In this document: in pieces, positions 62,968 to 64,000 of the stretch
How the letters are laid out: the number at the start of each line of letters is the position of its first letter
Numbering within the stretch: position 1 is the stretch's first letter
From: Chromatiales bacterium (ex Bugula neritina AB1)
GTDB taxonomy: Bacteria > Pseudomonadota > Gammaproteobacteria > Granulosicoccales > Granulosicoccaceae
NCBI GenBank assembly: GCA_001730015.1
Contig: MDLA01000192.1
Location: forward strand, 1 to 64,000
Length of the DNA: 64,000 nt
Direction: 5' to 3'
The notes under the pieces: generated by a model
What the model saw: the letters and a program-made list of their open reading frames with translations, nothing else
The model's database searches: none
Told to the model about the DNA's origin: nothing
Made by a program: the position numbers and the translations under genes

Positions 62968-63555
62968 TCAGGATACTCGGGCGTTCTCAATCCGGTATAC
63001 ACTCAAGCGAACCTCACCGGCGACTTTGTTTTTAATCAGGCTCCAGCCAGCTGGCACTGGCAAGCTGTCGCTTCGCGCATCGCTCTCTACAACCACCACC
63101 GCACCGATACCCAGCAGACCACTGTGAGCTAGATTTATTATTGCTTTGTCGTGCAGATTTTCTGCAAATGGCGGATCAATGAAAACAATATTATAAAAAC
63201 CGGAACGCGGCACAGGCAGCGAACCATGTTTCGTCGAATCGAGGCAATGCACCTGCACCTCTTTTACACCAAGTTGCTGTACCGAGTCTCGCAATTGCCG
63301 GCAGACAGTGGCATCCCTTTCCAAAAGAATCACTTCATTCGCACCACGAGAAATCGCTTCAAAGCCGAGTACCCCGCTTCCCGCAAACATATCCAGACAA
63401 CAACTTTCGGGAATCTCTGCCTGCAGCCAGGAGAAAAGTGTTTCGCGCAGCCGATTACCAGTTGGACGCAAGCCAGATGCGTCCCCGAAGTTCACCATAC
63501 GCCCTCGCAGACTACCGGCTATAATCCGAACTTGATTTCTCCTGTTCTTTGCCAT
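62968..63555 (-). CDS. rsmD: 16S rRNA (guanine966-N2)-methyltransferase
   Basis: 195 residues from the ATG at 63555 (MAKNRRNQVRIIAGSLRGRM); an upstream frame adds 11. Motif I DMFAGSGVLGFEAISRGA, and FIDPPFAEN (NPPY-type DPPF) are the N6/N2-methyltransferase signature. Methylates G966 of 16S rRNA. Divergent from ftsY. Confidence 0.95.
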   Translation of the reverse strand: MAKNRRNQVRIIAGSLRGRMVNFGDASGLRPTGNRLRETLFSWLQAEIPESCCLDMFAGSGVLGFEAISRGANEVILLERDATVCRQLRDSVQQLGVKEVQVHCLDSTKHGSLPVPRSGFYNIVFIDPPFAENLHDKAIINLAHSGLLGIGAVVVVESDARSDSLPVPAGWSLIKNKVAGEVRLSVYRIENARVS

Positions 63556-63712
63556 ATTCGGGAATCTACCTTTATTGCACAAGCGCACCGCCAGCGTGAA
63601 TGGACGAATCGGATAATCCTGACAACCAGACTATCAGTGTCAGGACACAGCCTGGGGGCCTGTCCAGGAATGAATGATCTACAGCGGATGCGGTATATTG
63701 GCCAGCTGTTGT

Positions 63713-63813
63713 GATCGATTGAGCTGAATATGAATTACTATTCGCCTAAATCGATCGCACTATCTGACTCAAAATATCACATCCTCGTTACGACACTCAT
63801 TCTCGGACAAGCT
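63713..63813 (-). repeat. Dispersed intergenic repeat, copy B, with flanking inverted repeat
   Basis: 63743-63813 is the reverse-complement match of copy A at 44586-44655. Immediately to the left, GATCGATT (63713-63720) and AATCGATC (63749-63756) form an 8-bp inverted repeat 28 bp apart. The whole sits in the 296-bp gap between divergent rsmD and ftsY. It may hold a promoter for one of them. Confidence 0.7.
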
Positions 63814-63851
63814 CCAGACTCACTGACATCAATCCCTAACCAGAAAACCTA

Positions 63852-64000
63852 ATGGGTATATTCAGCTTTTTCAAAAAAAAACTCGGCACTGCAGAGCAAC
63901 CGTCGAGTGAAACCCCCGGGCAGGCCACTGAGGCCGATTCTCCCGCAGTGGTCGCCACACCGGACCCGGAAGAGCCGGTTCAACACCTCGACAACCGGCT
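63852..64000 (+). CDS. ftsY: Signal recognition particle receptor FtsY, N-terminal fragment
   Basis: Only the first 49 codons are inside the window. The start MGIFSFFKKKLGTAEQ is the amphipathic membrane-targeting end of FtsY, followed by the acidic, Pro/Ala-rich A-domain (EADSPAVVATPDPEEP). The rsmD-ftsY divergent arrangement supports it. The GTPase domain is beyond the edge. Confidence 0.85.
   Translation, partial: MGIFSFFKKKLGTAEQPSSETPGQATEADSPAVVATPDPEEPVQHLDNR

Overview
The window is one continuous stretch of bacterial chromosome, most likely from a gammaproteobacterium. The gene order hisBHAFIE-tatABC, the rnt/grxD/argD-argF neighbourhood, rpmB-rpmG, coaD/rsmD/ftsY, ubiK next to comM, glnS, ibaG and the prkA-yeaH-spoVR set are all typical of that class. 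Base composition looks balanced (about half G+C) and fairly even. I see no insertion sequence, integrase, prophage or CRISPR array. Nearly all of the window is ordinary housekeeping and envelope biology. No identification was possible beyond reading motifs, so family names rest on recognisable motifs and neighbourhoods.

Layout, left to right. 1-3.7 kb: the first 18 codons of a 4Fe-4S ferredoxin-like protein, a three-gene ABC importer of the nitrate/sulfonate/taurine type and an orphan membrane protein, all on the minus strand. 4-7.5 kb: RNase T, monothiol glutaredoxin and the arginine pair argD-argF. 7.6-15.6 kb is the most accessory-looking part of the left half: a TfpX-like pilin accessory protein, a WecA-like sugar-phosphate transferase with a long extra membrane domain, an ExeA-like ATPase and a 1407-residue lipoprotein built from twelve Ig-like repeats. 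15.8-23.8 kb: a BirA without a DNA-binding domain, a lytic transglycosylase, an orphan zinc deaminase-like protein, tRNA-Thr(UGU), glnS, a LysM lipoprotein, a SixA-like phosphatase, ibaG and small unknowns. 23.8-37.5 kb: uup, gpmI, tatCBA, the his operon, dtd, an acyltransferase, folD, comM and ubiK.

37.5-38.85 kb is the largest stretch without a convincing gene. It is followed by a strange low-complexity protein with an Asn run, a six-fold Gln-Ala-Thr repeat and a Lys/Ala-rich tail. 40-44.6 kb: zapE, a YgjP-type metalloprotease, a Na+/H+ antiporter and an NDUFA9-like reductase. 44.7-51 kb: the stress-linked prkA-yeaH-spoVR operon and a predicted lipoprotein aminopeptidase. 51-56.6 kb: HNH nuclease, DUF3179, VanZ, two small unknowns, MidA-like methyltransferase, folB and an Fe-S protein with an odd Ser/Gly insert. 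56.6-57.1 kb: rpmB-rpmG with a clear promoter and terminator. 57.3-61.1 kb: a tightly overlapping four-gene Gld-like ABC export/auxiliary operon. 61.2-64 kb: mutM, a YfhL ferredoxin, coaD, rsmD and the start of ftsY.

No clearly new multi-gene system stands out. The features I rate most worth a second look are the low-complexity protein and the empty region before it, a dispersed roughly 70-bp intergenic repeat present twice (44.6 kb and 63.75 kb), a possible small structured RNA ending in a perfect terminator at 22.2 kb, the repeat lipoprotein with its neighbours, and the Gld-like operon.
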